Source of the DNA: a virus
DNA length: 20,844 nucleotides
Strand: one strand, 5' to 3'
IMG/VR virus record: IMGVR_UViG_3300020392_000099
Span: 1 to 20,844 of that record
Below are positions 6,714 through 12,708 of the stretch, piece by piece (position 1 is the stretch's first letter; each line of letters starts with the position of its first letter). The position numbers were made by a program, and so were the translations under genes. Below the pieces are notes generated by a model that saw nothing but the letters and a program-made list of their open reading frames with translations, ran no database searches and was not told the origin of the DNA.

Positions 6714-9700
6714 ATCTGGATACTATTATTGTAATACTGACAAGAAATGCAAACCTATTCCAAAGGGTTATCGCATTGGTTATGGTGGATATTTACGTCA
6801 TGATAAAGATGATGATGACAGTAATGGTAAAAAGAAAAACGGTAATGGCAACGGAGGAAACGGAAATGGTGGCAATGGTGGTAATGGTAATGGTAACGGT
6901 TCTGGCGGGAATGGCGGTGGCAATGGTGGATCCAACGGTGGTGGAGGAGGAATGAGTGAAGGATCACTTCATAAGTGGTTCAAAGGTTCCAAATCTAAAG
7001 ATGGTAAAGGTGGTTGGGTCAACGTCGTTACGGGTGGAACCTGTGCGAGTGATGAACCTGGTGAAGGAACACCCAAATGTGTATCTTCCTCAAAGAGAGC
7101 AAGTATGACAAAGGCAGAAAGATTATCTGCTGCACGTCGCAAAAAGAAAGCAGATCCTGGTCAACAATCTAAATCTGGTGCTGCTAAACCAACATACGTA
7201 TCAACTGATAGTCCAAGGAAAAAGAAAATGAAAGAAAGTCACTCTGATTGGAGAAATGATTTAAATGAGTTAAAATTTGGTGAGAAGGGAAAAACTTTCT
7301 TCTATAATGATCCAGCAGCAAGAAGAAATACCTTAAAGCAGACAGGGAAAGATCCTGGAAGGTTTGATGGAGCAAAACAGTATATGGGAGGTAAAGCAGT
7401 TAGTGCATTAAAACATGTTGCAGGACCAGTTGCTGCAGGATTAGCAGTTTCCAAAGGTGTGGATAGTCTAATGAAAATGAGAAAGAAAAAAGAAGAACAG
7501 AAAGAGGGAGTTGAATATATTGATGAGAATCTTATATCAACGGGTCTAAAGGTAGGAGCAAAGCAAGTTGCTAAACAGATTGCTAAAAGAGGTTTAAAGA
7601 GAACAGCAACACGTGCAGCAATTAAAGTTGGTGGAAAGGCAGGTGGAAAAGCAGCTCAACAAGCAGGACAAGTAGCAGCAAGAGAAACTAAAAAAGCAGC
7701 ACTAGATACAGCAGCTGCAGTAGGTAAAGGTGCGTCAGAGGGTCTTAAGAAAAGAAAAGAAGTAGCTTTAGGTAACATACAGAAAAAAACTGAGAGAATG
7801 GTTTCAGGTGAAGTACAAGAATCATCAGTAGTAGCTCAACCCAAAAAGAAATATGGTAAATTTGAAAAAGCAGGTAGAGTTATGGGTGGAATTGGTGGAA
7901 GTGTTGGTGGTGGTTTAGCAGGTGCTACTGTATCTGCCCCTACAGGACCAGGTGCTCTTGCAGGTACTGTTGCAGGTGGATTAGCAGGTGATATTGCAGG
8001 TACAAAAGTTGGTGGAACAATTGGTAAAAAAATTGATAAGGTTTTAAGTAAAAAGAATCCTCCTATTAAAAAAGAAAGTTACTCTGATTGGAGAACTGAT
8101 TTTGAAGAGGCATACGGTGGAGCAGGTGTGTCAAGAAAAGCAAAATTAGCATCAACACATCCACCAACAGCACAAGCAGCAGTCAAGAATATTCCAACAG
8201 AGACTGATAGAGGTGCAGGAAATAAGGCAATGCGTAGAGCAGGTAAACCAGTTGAGAAGAAGAGTCCTAATTATAAGGCATATATCATGAATAAGGAAGA
8301 GAAGGAAATGCCTAAGAATGTAAAAGGTATTGCAAAGGAATTGGATAAGGCAGTTGAGATGCATAAGAGTCAAGCAAAGAGATTAAGAAAAGCAGGAGTA
8401 AGTGAAGAAATTGTAACAGAAGGAGATAAGAAAGGTAAGGGAAGTGGTAGTAAGGATGCCTGTTATCATAAGGTTAAGTCAAGGTATTCAGTATGGCCAA
8501 GTGCTTATGCATCAGGTGCATTAGTTAAGTGTCGTAAGGTAGGTGCTGCGAACTGGGGTAATAGTAGTAAGAAAGAAGAGTTCGAACCAACTGGTGTATC
8601 ATTCCAACAGTTCTCAGAAAAATGCTGGAAGGGATATGAAAAGAAAGGCATGAAGACAATGTTTGGTAAGAGATATCCAAACTGTGTAAAAAAAGAAGAG
8701 GTAGAAAATGTAGATGAAAAAATTAAGTATGATAAGTCAGGTTCCTCTATGGATTATTTCTTAGGTGCTGATCCAAAGAAAACACAACATTACAAAGATA
8801 CAGTTAAGAAAAAAACTAAAAAAGAAGAGGTAGAGATTCTTGATGAAAGACAGAAAGACAGTGACAATCAAAGGTTAAGTCAAGAACGTGGTCGTTCTAA
8901 CTATGGTAAAGCATCTGTTAGAAACATGAGAGCATTTGGTAAGGGTGGCAATGCTGCTGATCCTGCTGAAAGACTGGTAGCAATCGACGCAAGACACAAA
9001 GCACATAAAGAAAAACGTGGTGTAAAGACCAAGGGAATGAGTGAAGCAAAGGTGGATGATAAAAAAATATTTGGTGTAACAGCAGACCGAAATGAGAGAA
9101 GGTTTGGTAAAAAAGGTGCTTTTGATATGCGAGGATCTGGTTCTCGTGGGCAAGACCCATCAGAAAGAGCAAAACTCGCAGCAAAAAGAGGAGAGGAGCA
9201 CAGAGCAAGAAGAGGTGTAAAGACCAAGGGTGTGAAAGAAGAAGTTGGAGTAAGCACTAATGCTGAAATGATGAAAGCAAGAAAAGAGGCAGAACTTCGT
9301 AAAAAAGAACAGGATGCTGTATCCAAAAAAATGAGAAAAGAGGAAATAACAACATTGCAGGATGCAAATGGTAATGATTTCATACAGGTAGTTGATGTTA
9401 TTTCATCAAAAAAGATAATGTCTGATTGGAGAAATGAATTAAGTGAAGATGACATGAAAGGAATGAGTGTTAAATCAGGACACAAAAGACCTACCAAATC
9501 AGGCGCTGGTATGACAAAGAAAGGTGTTGAGGCATATCGTCGTAGAAATCCTGGTTCTAAATTAAAGACTGCAGTGACTACAGAACCATCTAAGTTAAAA
9601 AAGGGATCTAAAGCAGCAAATCGTAGAAAAAGTTATTGTGCAAGAAGTGCAGGTCAAATGAAGAAGTTTCCAAAGGCAGCTAAAGATCCAGATAGCAGAT

Positions 9701-9732
9701 TAAGACAAGCACGTCGTCGTTGGAATTGCTGA
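6700..9732 (+). CDS. 1010-residue mosaic structural protein of unknown function between terminase subunits
   Basis: Visible segments in order: N-terminal Cys cluster (C4, C11, C17 in CKSGYYYCNTDKKCKP); Asn/Gly-rich linker (46-84); a 'WFKGSKSKDGKGGWVNVVTG' module with C115 and C127 (about 86-150); SDWR motif 1 (182-190); Lys/Ala-rich stretch (281-370); Gly-zipper stretch (392-443); SDWR motif 2 (462-470); 'KDACYHKVKSRYSVWPSAYA' module (585-613); 'CWKGYEKKGMKTMFGKRYPNC' type module (642-662); two related ~55-residue units each ending RGVKTKG (773-779, 838-844); SDWR motif 3 (908-916); C-terminal basic module with C980 and C1010, ending RRRWNC. Several modules recur in marine phage and microbial proteins (DUF5872/DUF6321-like, from memory). 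The protein is strongly basic. The gene overlaps gp16 by 14 bases; GAGG at 6681-6684 is a distant ribosome site. It is probably a virion or internal head protein; function unknown. Confidence 0.85.
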   Translation: MKKCKSGYYYCNTDKKCKPIPKGYRIGYGGYLRHDKDDDDSNGKKKNGNGNGGNGNGGNGGNGNGNGSGGNGGGNGGSNGGGGGMSEGSLHKWFKGSKSKDGKGGWVNVVTGGTCASDEPGEGTPKCVSSSKRASMTKAERLSAARRKKKADPGQQSKSGAAKPTYVSTDSPRKKKMKESHSDWRNDLNELKFGEKGKTFFYNDPAARRNTLKQTGKDPGRFDGAKQYMGGKAVSALKHVAGPVAAGLAVSKGVDSLMKMRKKKEEQKEGVEYIDENLISTGLKVGAKQVAKQIAKRGLKRTATRAAIKVGGKAGGKAAQQAGQVAARETKKAALDTAAAVGKGASEGLKKRKEVALGNIQKKTERMVSGEVQESSVVAQPKKKYGKFEKAGRVMGGIGGSVGGGLAGATVSAPTGPGALAGTVAGGLAGDIAGTKVGGTIGKKIDKVLSKKNPPIKKESYSDWRTDFEEAYGGAGVSRKAKLASTHPPTAQAAVKNIPTETDRGAGNKAMRRAGKPVEKKSPNYKAYIMNKEEKEMPKNVKGIAKELDKAVEMHKSQAKRLRKAGVSEEIVTEGDKKGKGSGSKDACYHKVKSRYSVWPSAYASGALVKCRKVGAANWGNSSKKEEFEPTGVSFQQFSEKCWKGYEKKGMKTMFGKRYPNCVKKEEVENVDEKIKYDKSGSSMDYFLGADPKKTQHYKDTVKKKTKKEEVEILDERQKDSDNQRLSQERGRSNYGKASVRNMRAFGKGGNAADPAERLVAIDARHKAHKEKRGVKTKGMSEAKVDDKKIFGVTADRNERRFGKKGAFDMRGSGSRGQDPSERAKLAAKRGEEHRARRGVKTKGVKEEVGVSTNAEMMKARKEAELRKKEQDAVSKKMRKEEITTLQDANGNDFIQVVDVISSKKIMSDWRNELSEDDMKGMSVKSGHKRPTKSGAGMTKKGVEAYRRRNPGSKLKTAVTTEPSKLKKGSKAANRRKSYCARSAGQMKKFPKAAKDPDSRLRQARRRWNC
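6835..6951 (+). repeat. Low-complexity Asn/Gly codon tract
   Basis: About 39 codons (residues 46-84 of the mosaic protein) are almost only Gly and Asn, with a few Ser, built from ggtaatgg / ggcaatgg units. It is likely a flexible linker joining the N-terminal Cys cluster to the following module, and it could vary in length between strains by slippage. Confidence 0.8.
7243..7269 (+). repeat. SDWR...LxE motif copy 1
   Basis: It encodes SDWRNDLNE (residues 182-190). The DNA tctgattggagaa is shared with two further copies at 8083 and 9421, and the 10 bases upstream (aaagaaagtc) nearly match copy 2. The motif ends in L-N-E, which fits a T4-type prohead protease site. Confidence 0.85.
8083..8109 (+). 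repeat. SDWR...FxE motif copy 2
   Basis: It encodes SDWRTDFEE (residues 462-470) followed by Ala. The first 13 bases are identical to copies 1 and 3, and the preceding codons Lys-Glu-Ser are also shared with copy 1. Confidence 0.85.
8878..9246 (+). repeat. Two diverged tandem units ending in RGVKTKG
   Basis: Unit A covers about 8878-9048 and unit B about 9079-9246. Both follow the pattern R-x-F/Y-G-K ... R ... (A/Q)-D-P-[AS]-E-R-x-x-x-A ... H-[KR]-A ... R-G-V-K-T-K-G. The 17 bases ggtgtaaagaccaaggg are identical in both (near 9020 and 9215), 195 bases apart. This indicates an internal duplication within the mosaic protein. Confidence 0.75.
9421..9447 (+). repeat. SDWR...LxE motif copy 3
   Basis: It encodes SDWRNELSE (residues 908-916). 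The first 17 bases match copy 1 exactly. It precedes the C-terminal basic Cys module of the mosaic protein. Confidence 0.85.
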
Positions 9733-9739
9733 TTAAATT

Positions 9740-11386
9740 ATGAAAGATAATGTATACCTTGGAAATCCGAATTTAAAAAAAGCAAATACACCGATAGAAT
9801 TCACTGAAGAGAATGTCATTGAGTTCATGAAGTGTAAGGATAATCCTGTTTATTTTGCAAAGAAATATATAAAGATAGTATCACTTGATGAAGGATTAGT
9901 TCCTTTTAATTTATATCCATTTCAAGAAAAACTCGTAAACAATTTCCATGAAAACAGGTTTAATATCTGCAAGATGCCAAGACAGACTGGTAAATCTACT
10001 ACTGTGGTATCTTATCTTTTACACTATGCGGTATTCAATGATAACGTTAATATAGGTATTCTTGCGAACAAAGCAAAGATTGCCATGGATCTACTTGGTA
10101 GATTGCAGACTGCATATGAGAACTTACCAAAATGGATGCAGCAAGGTATTATTGCATGGAATAAAGGATCATTAGAATTAGAGAACGGATCAAAAATACT
10201 AGCAGCATCTACATCTGCAAGTGCGGTTCGTGGTATGTCATTTAACATCTTATTCTTGGATGAATTTGCTTTCGTACCGAATCATGTGGCAGAAGATTTC
10301 TTTGCATCTGTATATCCTACAATTTCATCTGGTACACAAACAAAGGTTATAATCGTTTCTACCCCTCGTGGTATGAATCATTTTTATCGTATGTGGCACG
10401 ATGCCGAACGAAATAAAAATGAATATGTTCCCACCGATGTTCACTGGTCAGAGGTGCCAGGTAGAGATGAGCAATGGAAATTGCAAACGATTGCAAATAC
10501 ATCAGAACAACAGTTTAAAGTTGAGTTTGAGTGTGAGTTCTTAGGATCCGTTAATACATTAATTAATCCTGCAAAGTTAAGAAATCTTGTTTATGAAAAT
10601 CCGAGAACAAGAAATGCTGGATTGGATATTTACGAAAACGCATTAGAAGATCATAATTACATGATAACCGTTGATGTAGCAAGAGGTTTAGGAAATGATT
10701 ACTCTGCATTTATAGTATTTGATATCACACAGTTTCCATACAAGGTTGTTGCAAAGTATCGAAACAATGAAATAAAACCAATGTTATTCCCAAACATAAT
10801 TCATAACGTGGCAAAAGGATATAACAATGCTTTTCTTTTAGTAGAGGTAAATGATATCGGAGATCAGGTTGCAAGCATCATACAGTATGATTTGGAATAT
10901 GAAAACTTACTCATGGCATCGATGAGAGGTCGTGCAGGGCAGGTTGTAGGTCAAGGATTTAGTGGAAAGAAAACACAACTTGGTGTTCGTATGACATCTG
11001 CGGTTAAAAAACTAGGGTGTAGTAATCTCAAAGCCATGATGGAGGATGATAAACTCTTAACTTGTGATTATGAAATTATATCTGAGTTGACAACATTTGC
11101 ACAGAAACACAATTCATTTGAGGCAGAGGAAGGATGTAATGATGATTTGGCAATGTGTCTTGTAATATTTGCATGGTTAGTTGCACAGGATTACTTTAAG
11201 GAGATGACAGATAATGACATTCGTAAGAGGATGTATGAGGAACAAAAAAATCAAATTGAGCAAGATATGGCACCCTTTGGATTCATCAATGATGGATTGG
11301 AAGATACAGTGACAGTTGACGCAAACGGAGATAGATGGTATGCTGATGAATATGGGGATCGTTCCTATATGTGGGACTATATGTGA
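9740..11386 (+). CDS. gp17: gp17 terminase large subunit (packaging ATPase/nuclease)
   Basis: It encodes 548 residues (T4 gp17 is 610). The ATPase domain comes first, with Walker A-like MPRQTGKST at 79-87, Walker B ILFLDEFAF at 170-178 (D174, catalytic E175) and coupling motif IIVSTPRG at 204-211. The RNase H-like nuclease domain follows, with acidic residues D312 (ITVDVARG), E369 (LLVEVNDIGDQ) and D469 (CNDDLAMCL), matching the T4 D401/E458/D542 triad by motif. gp17 powers DNA translocation through the portal and cuts concatemers for headful packaging. The N-terminus lacks part of the T4 gp16-binding extension. It starts seven bases after the mosaic gene, with a poor ribosome site (gattaaattATG), so it may rely on coupling to upstream translation. 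Confidence 0.96.
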   Translation: MKDNVYLGNPNLKKANTPIEFTEENVIEFMKCKDNPVYFAKKYIKIVSLDEGLVPFNLYPFQEKLVNNFHENRFNICKMPRQTGKSTTVVSYLLHYAVFNDNVNIGILANKAKIAMDLLGRLQTAYENLPKWMQQGIIAWNKGSLELENGSKILAASTSASAVRGMSFNILFLDEFAFVPNHVAEDFFASVYPTISSGTQTKVIIVSTPRGMNHFYRMWHDAERNKNEYVPTDVHWSEVPGRDEQWKLQTIANTSEQQFKVEFECEFLGSVNTLINPAKLRNLVYENPRTRNAGLDIYENALEDHNYMITVDVARGLGNDYSAFIVFDITQFPYKVVAKYRNNEIKPMLFPNIIHNVAKGYNNAFLLVEVNDIGDQVASIIQYDLEYENLLMASMRGRAGQVVGQGFSGKKTQLGVRMTSAVKKLGCSNLKAMMEDDKLLTCDYEIISELTTFAQKHNSFEAEEGCNDDLAMCLVIFAWLVAQDYFKEMTDNDIRKRMYEEQKNQIEQDMAPFGFINDGLEDTVTVDANGDRWYADEYGDRSYMWDYM

Positions 11387-11436
11387 GTTTCCAAATCTAA
11401 AGCAAACATTAAATGATTAAATAATTTTTGTAAGGC

Positions 11437-11616
11437 ATGATGGATTGGGATAAAGAATCAAAATTAGAAAATTTGGAAAACATGATTACTGTTTACGAAA
11501 AACACATTGAAGAACTTGAACAAGAGAATAAAAGTTTAAAAATGCAAGTTGATTTTTTAAAAGAACAATTAGCATATAAAACTTTTGGTAAACCAAACAA
11601 TGAGGAGGATCTATGA
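11437..11616 (+). CDS. 59-residue leucine-zipper protein
   Basis: It starts at the first of two adjacent ATGs, behind TAAGG (11431-11435). Residues 10-45 form five heptads: a positions L10, I17, I24, N31, V38, L45 and d positions L13, Y20, L27, L34, L41. A single Asn in the middle of the a positions, as in GCN4-type zippers, suggests a parallel dimer. The short C-terminal tail KTFGKPNNEEDL is likely flexible. There is no basic DNA-binding region. It opens the accessory pocket between gp17 and gp18, and its stop overlaps the next start (ATGA). Function unknown. Confidence 0.7.
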   Translation: MMDWDKESKLENLENMITVYEKHIEELEQENKSLKMQVDFLKEQLAYKTFGKPNNEEDL

Positions 11617-11768
11617 GTGGAGACATGGGATTACGAGACGATAATATCGTCTTTTATAGTAAAGAAATGACCCAAGCAAAACTAATTCTTTTAGCACACA
11701 AGGGTATTAAATTAGATTGGAAAGAATATGACTCTTACGTCTCAACAAGTAAACGAATCACTGAATGA
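11613..11768 (+). CDS. 51-residue protein of unknown function upstream of Nfu
   Basis: It begins in an ATGA overlap with the zipper gene and has a very good ribosome site (GAGGAGG near 11602-11607). The product starts MSGDMGLRDDNIVFYSKEMT and has a central hydrophobic 'AKLILLAHKGIKLDW'. It ends 41 bases inside the Nfu gene in another frame, an unusually long overlap. Either the overlap is real or the functional product ends differently. I do not recognise a family. Confidence 0.5.
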   Translation: MSGDMGLRDDNIVFYSKEMTQAKLILLAHKGIKLDWKEYDSYVSTSKRITE

Positions 11769-12012
11769 TATCAGACCATACATCGAAGCAGATGGTGGTT
11801 ATCTTGAATTCATAGAATTAGATTATGATTTAGAAGAAAACATTAGAATGTATTATGGTGTTAAGCAAGGTGAGAAGGCAGCAATTGCTAAAGTTAGATT
11901 AAGTGGTGCCTGTGAATCCTGTGCAATGAGTGCTCAAACTTTAAAAATGGGGATTGAACGACACCTTACACAACAGTTTCCAGAAATAGTCGGAGTGATA
12001 CAGGTGTTATGA
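11728..12012 (+). CDS. nfu: Nfu/NifU C-terminal-type Fe-S cluster carrier
   Basis: It encodes 94 residues, essentially one NifU C-terminal domain. Diagnostic parts are the N-terminal helix with 'IRPYIEADGGYLEFIELD', then 'KVRLSGACESCAMSAQTLKMGIERHL' containing the cluster-binding C62-x-x-C65, and a C-terminal 'PEIVGVIQVL'. Stand-alone Nfu proteins bind and transfer [4Fe-4S] or [2Fe-2S] clusters; in cyanobacteria the homologue supports photosystem I and other Fe-S proteins. Differences from the usual ~75-80-residue form are about 15 extra residues (roughly 33-50) before the beta strand preceding the CxxC, and Ala in place of the common Pro after the second Cys. It is a likely auxiliary metabolic gene sustaining host Fe-S assembly during infection. 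Its stop overlaps the next start (ATGA). A GGAAAG ribosome site is just upstream. Confidence 0.9.
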   Translation: MTLTSQQVNESLNDIRPYIEADGGYLEFIELDYDLEENIRMYYGVKQGEKAAIAKVRLSGACESCAMSAQTLKMGIERHLTQQFPEIVGVIQVL

Positions 12013-12215
12013 AATCAGTTATCCTAGCAGCATGTTTCTTACCACTTGCAATAATCTACATAGTTATGAAACTGGCATTATGGTTATCGGCAACTAAAGC
12101 TGAGTCAAAGTATGTTAAAGAAGAATCTAAAAAACCTCATGGACCATATCTGGCAGACGCATATGCAGACGTTGACGAAGAGGAAGAGGAATATTGGAAT
12201 ATCTCAGATGATTGA
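12009..12215 (+). CDS. Small single-pass membrane protein
   Basis: It encodes 68 residues. Residues 2-28 (KSVILAACFLPLAIIYIVMKLALWLSA) form one hydrophobic membrane segment. It could alternatively be a lipoprotein-like signal, but no lipobox is convincing. The remainder is hydrophilic, with a strongly acidic C-terminus (DVDEEEEEYWNISDD). It is coupled to nfu by ATGA overlap. It could be a membrane anchor or a small lysis/inhibitor peptide; nothing decides this. Confidence 0.65.
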   Translation: MKSVILAACFLPLAIIYIVMKLALWLSATKAESKYVKEESKKPHGPYLADAYADVDEEEEEYWNISDD

Positions 12216-12333
12216 TAGAACTTTATTTGAGTATTATTCTGAGAGAGGTATGGATGTGCCAAAATGGAAAATGAAAAAAGATCCTGATTGGTGGATAGAT
12301 TATCTTAAACAACTTGAGATAAATGGAATTTGA
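12208..12333 (+). CDS. 41-residue protein of unknown function
   Basis: It starts at ATG 12208, overlapping the end of the membrane-protein gene by eight bases. A longer version from 12112 in the same frame is possible, but its extra N-terminus lies wholly inside the upstream gene and looks like a shadow. The product MIDRTLFEYYSERGMDVPKW... is rich in Trp, Lys and Asp ('PKWKMKKDPDWWIDYLKQLE') and probably helical. No family recognised. Confidence 0.5.
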   Translation: MIDRTLFEYYSERGMDVPKWKMKKDPDWWIDYLKQLEINGI

Positions 12334-12550
12334 TGAGCAGATAGAATTAGAACATTTACTTTTTTCTGAAAGAAAATGTAGAGTTTGTGGTAAGGTAAAA
12401 AATTTATTAGAAGATTTTTATTTGACAAGAAAATATAAAGGCACACTTCCGTCAGCATACTCTTATGAGTGTAAGACTTGCACTGTAAAAAGAATTACAA
12501 AAAATAGAAAAATAAAATTTACATCAGAAAATATATATCCAGATTGGTAG
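12323..12550 (+). CDS. Stand-alone zinc-ribbon protein
   Basis: It encodes 75 residues. Two Cys pairs, C19-x2-C22 (CRVCGK) and C50-x2-C53 (CKTC), are separated by 27 residues, with 'LLEDFYLTRKYKG' between them. This resembles the zinc ribbon that precedes HNH nuclease domains in phage proteins, but no HNH domain follows. It may bind nucleic acid, act as a transcription or nuclease regulator, or be a remnant of a homing nuclease. It overlaps the previous gene by 11 bases. The C-terminus is NIYPDW, and the last four residues recur at the end of the next peptide. Confidence 0.7.
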   Translation: MEFDEQIELEHLLFSERKCRVCGKVKNLLEDFYLTRKYKGTLPSAYSYECKTCTVKRITKNRKIKFTSENIYPDW

Positions 12551-12556
12551 AACTAC

Positions 12557-12628
12557 ATGATACTATTTTACTTCATATTATTTGTTTTAATTATAATTCT
12601 TGCTAATCATCTTTATCCAGATTGGTGA
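12557..12628 (+). CDS. 23-residue hydrophobic membrane peptide
   Basis: It begins MILFYFILFVLIIILANH and ends LYPDW. Residues 2-16 are fully hydrophobic, enough for one short membrane span. It starts six bases after the zinc-ribbon stop with no clear ribosome site. Tiny membrane peptides of this kind occur in cyanophage genomes, from memory, but an orphan this short could be fortuitous. Confidence 0.4.
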   Translation: MILFYFILFVLIIILANHLYPDW

Positions 12629-12666
12629 TGTTCACGCATTGTTTCCCCGTCGTAAATACCCTTTTA

Positions 12667-12674
12667 CATAAATA
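12667..12674 (+). promoter_or_regulatory. T4-type late promoter -10 box (CATAAATA) for gp18
   Basis: CATAAATA lies in the 80-base gap before the sheath gene, 34 bases before its ATG. It is followed by a strong ribosome site, GAGGAG at 12697-12702. This fits a separate late transcript for sheath and tube. Confidence 0.65.
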
Positions 12675-12708
12675 TTTTTAGATAAATTTGGATTACGAGG
12701 AGTAAGGG

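Noticed and set aside
6755-6967. His-rich 70-codon minus-strand frame
   Set aside because: Complement of the Gly/Asn tract (ggtaat repeats read as His/Tyr/Arg); an artefact of low complexity.
8901-9497. 198-codon open frame on the minus strand
   Set aside because: Lies wholly inside the mosaic gene; Ser/Leu/Phe-rich product is the complement of Lys/Gly/Ala codons, with no ribosome site or family resemblance.
11387-11436. Possible terminator after gp17
   Set aside because: AT-rich with a short T run, but no stable hairpin could be drawn.
12112-12207. N-terminal extension of the 41-residue gene
   Set aside because: Overlaps the whole second half of the membrane-protein gene and reads as a Lys-rich shadow; ATG 12208 is the better start.
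12628-12681. 17-codon frame MFTHCFPVV... before gp18
   Set aside because: Too short, contains the late promoter box and has no ribosome site.
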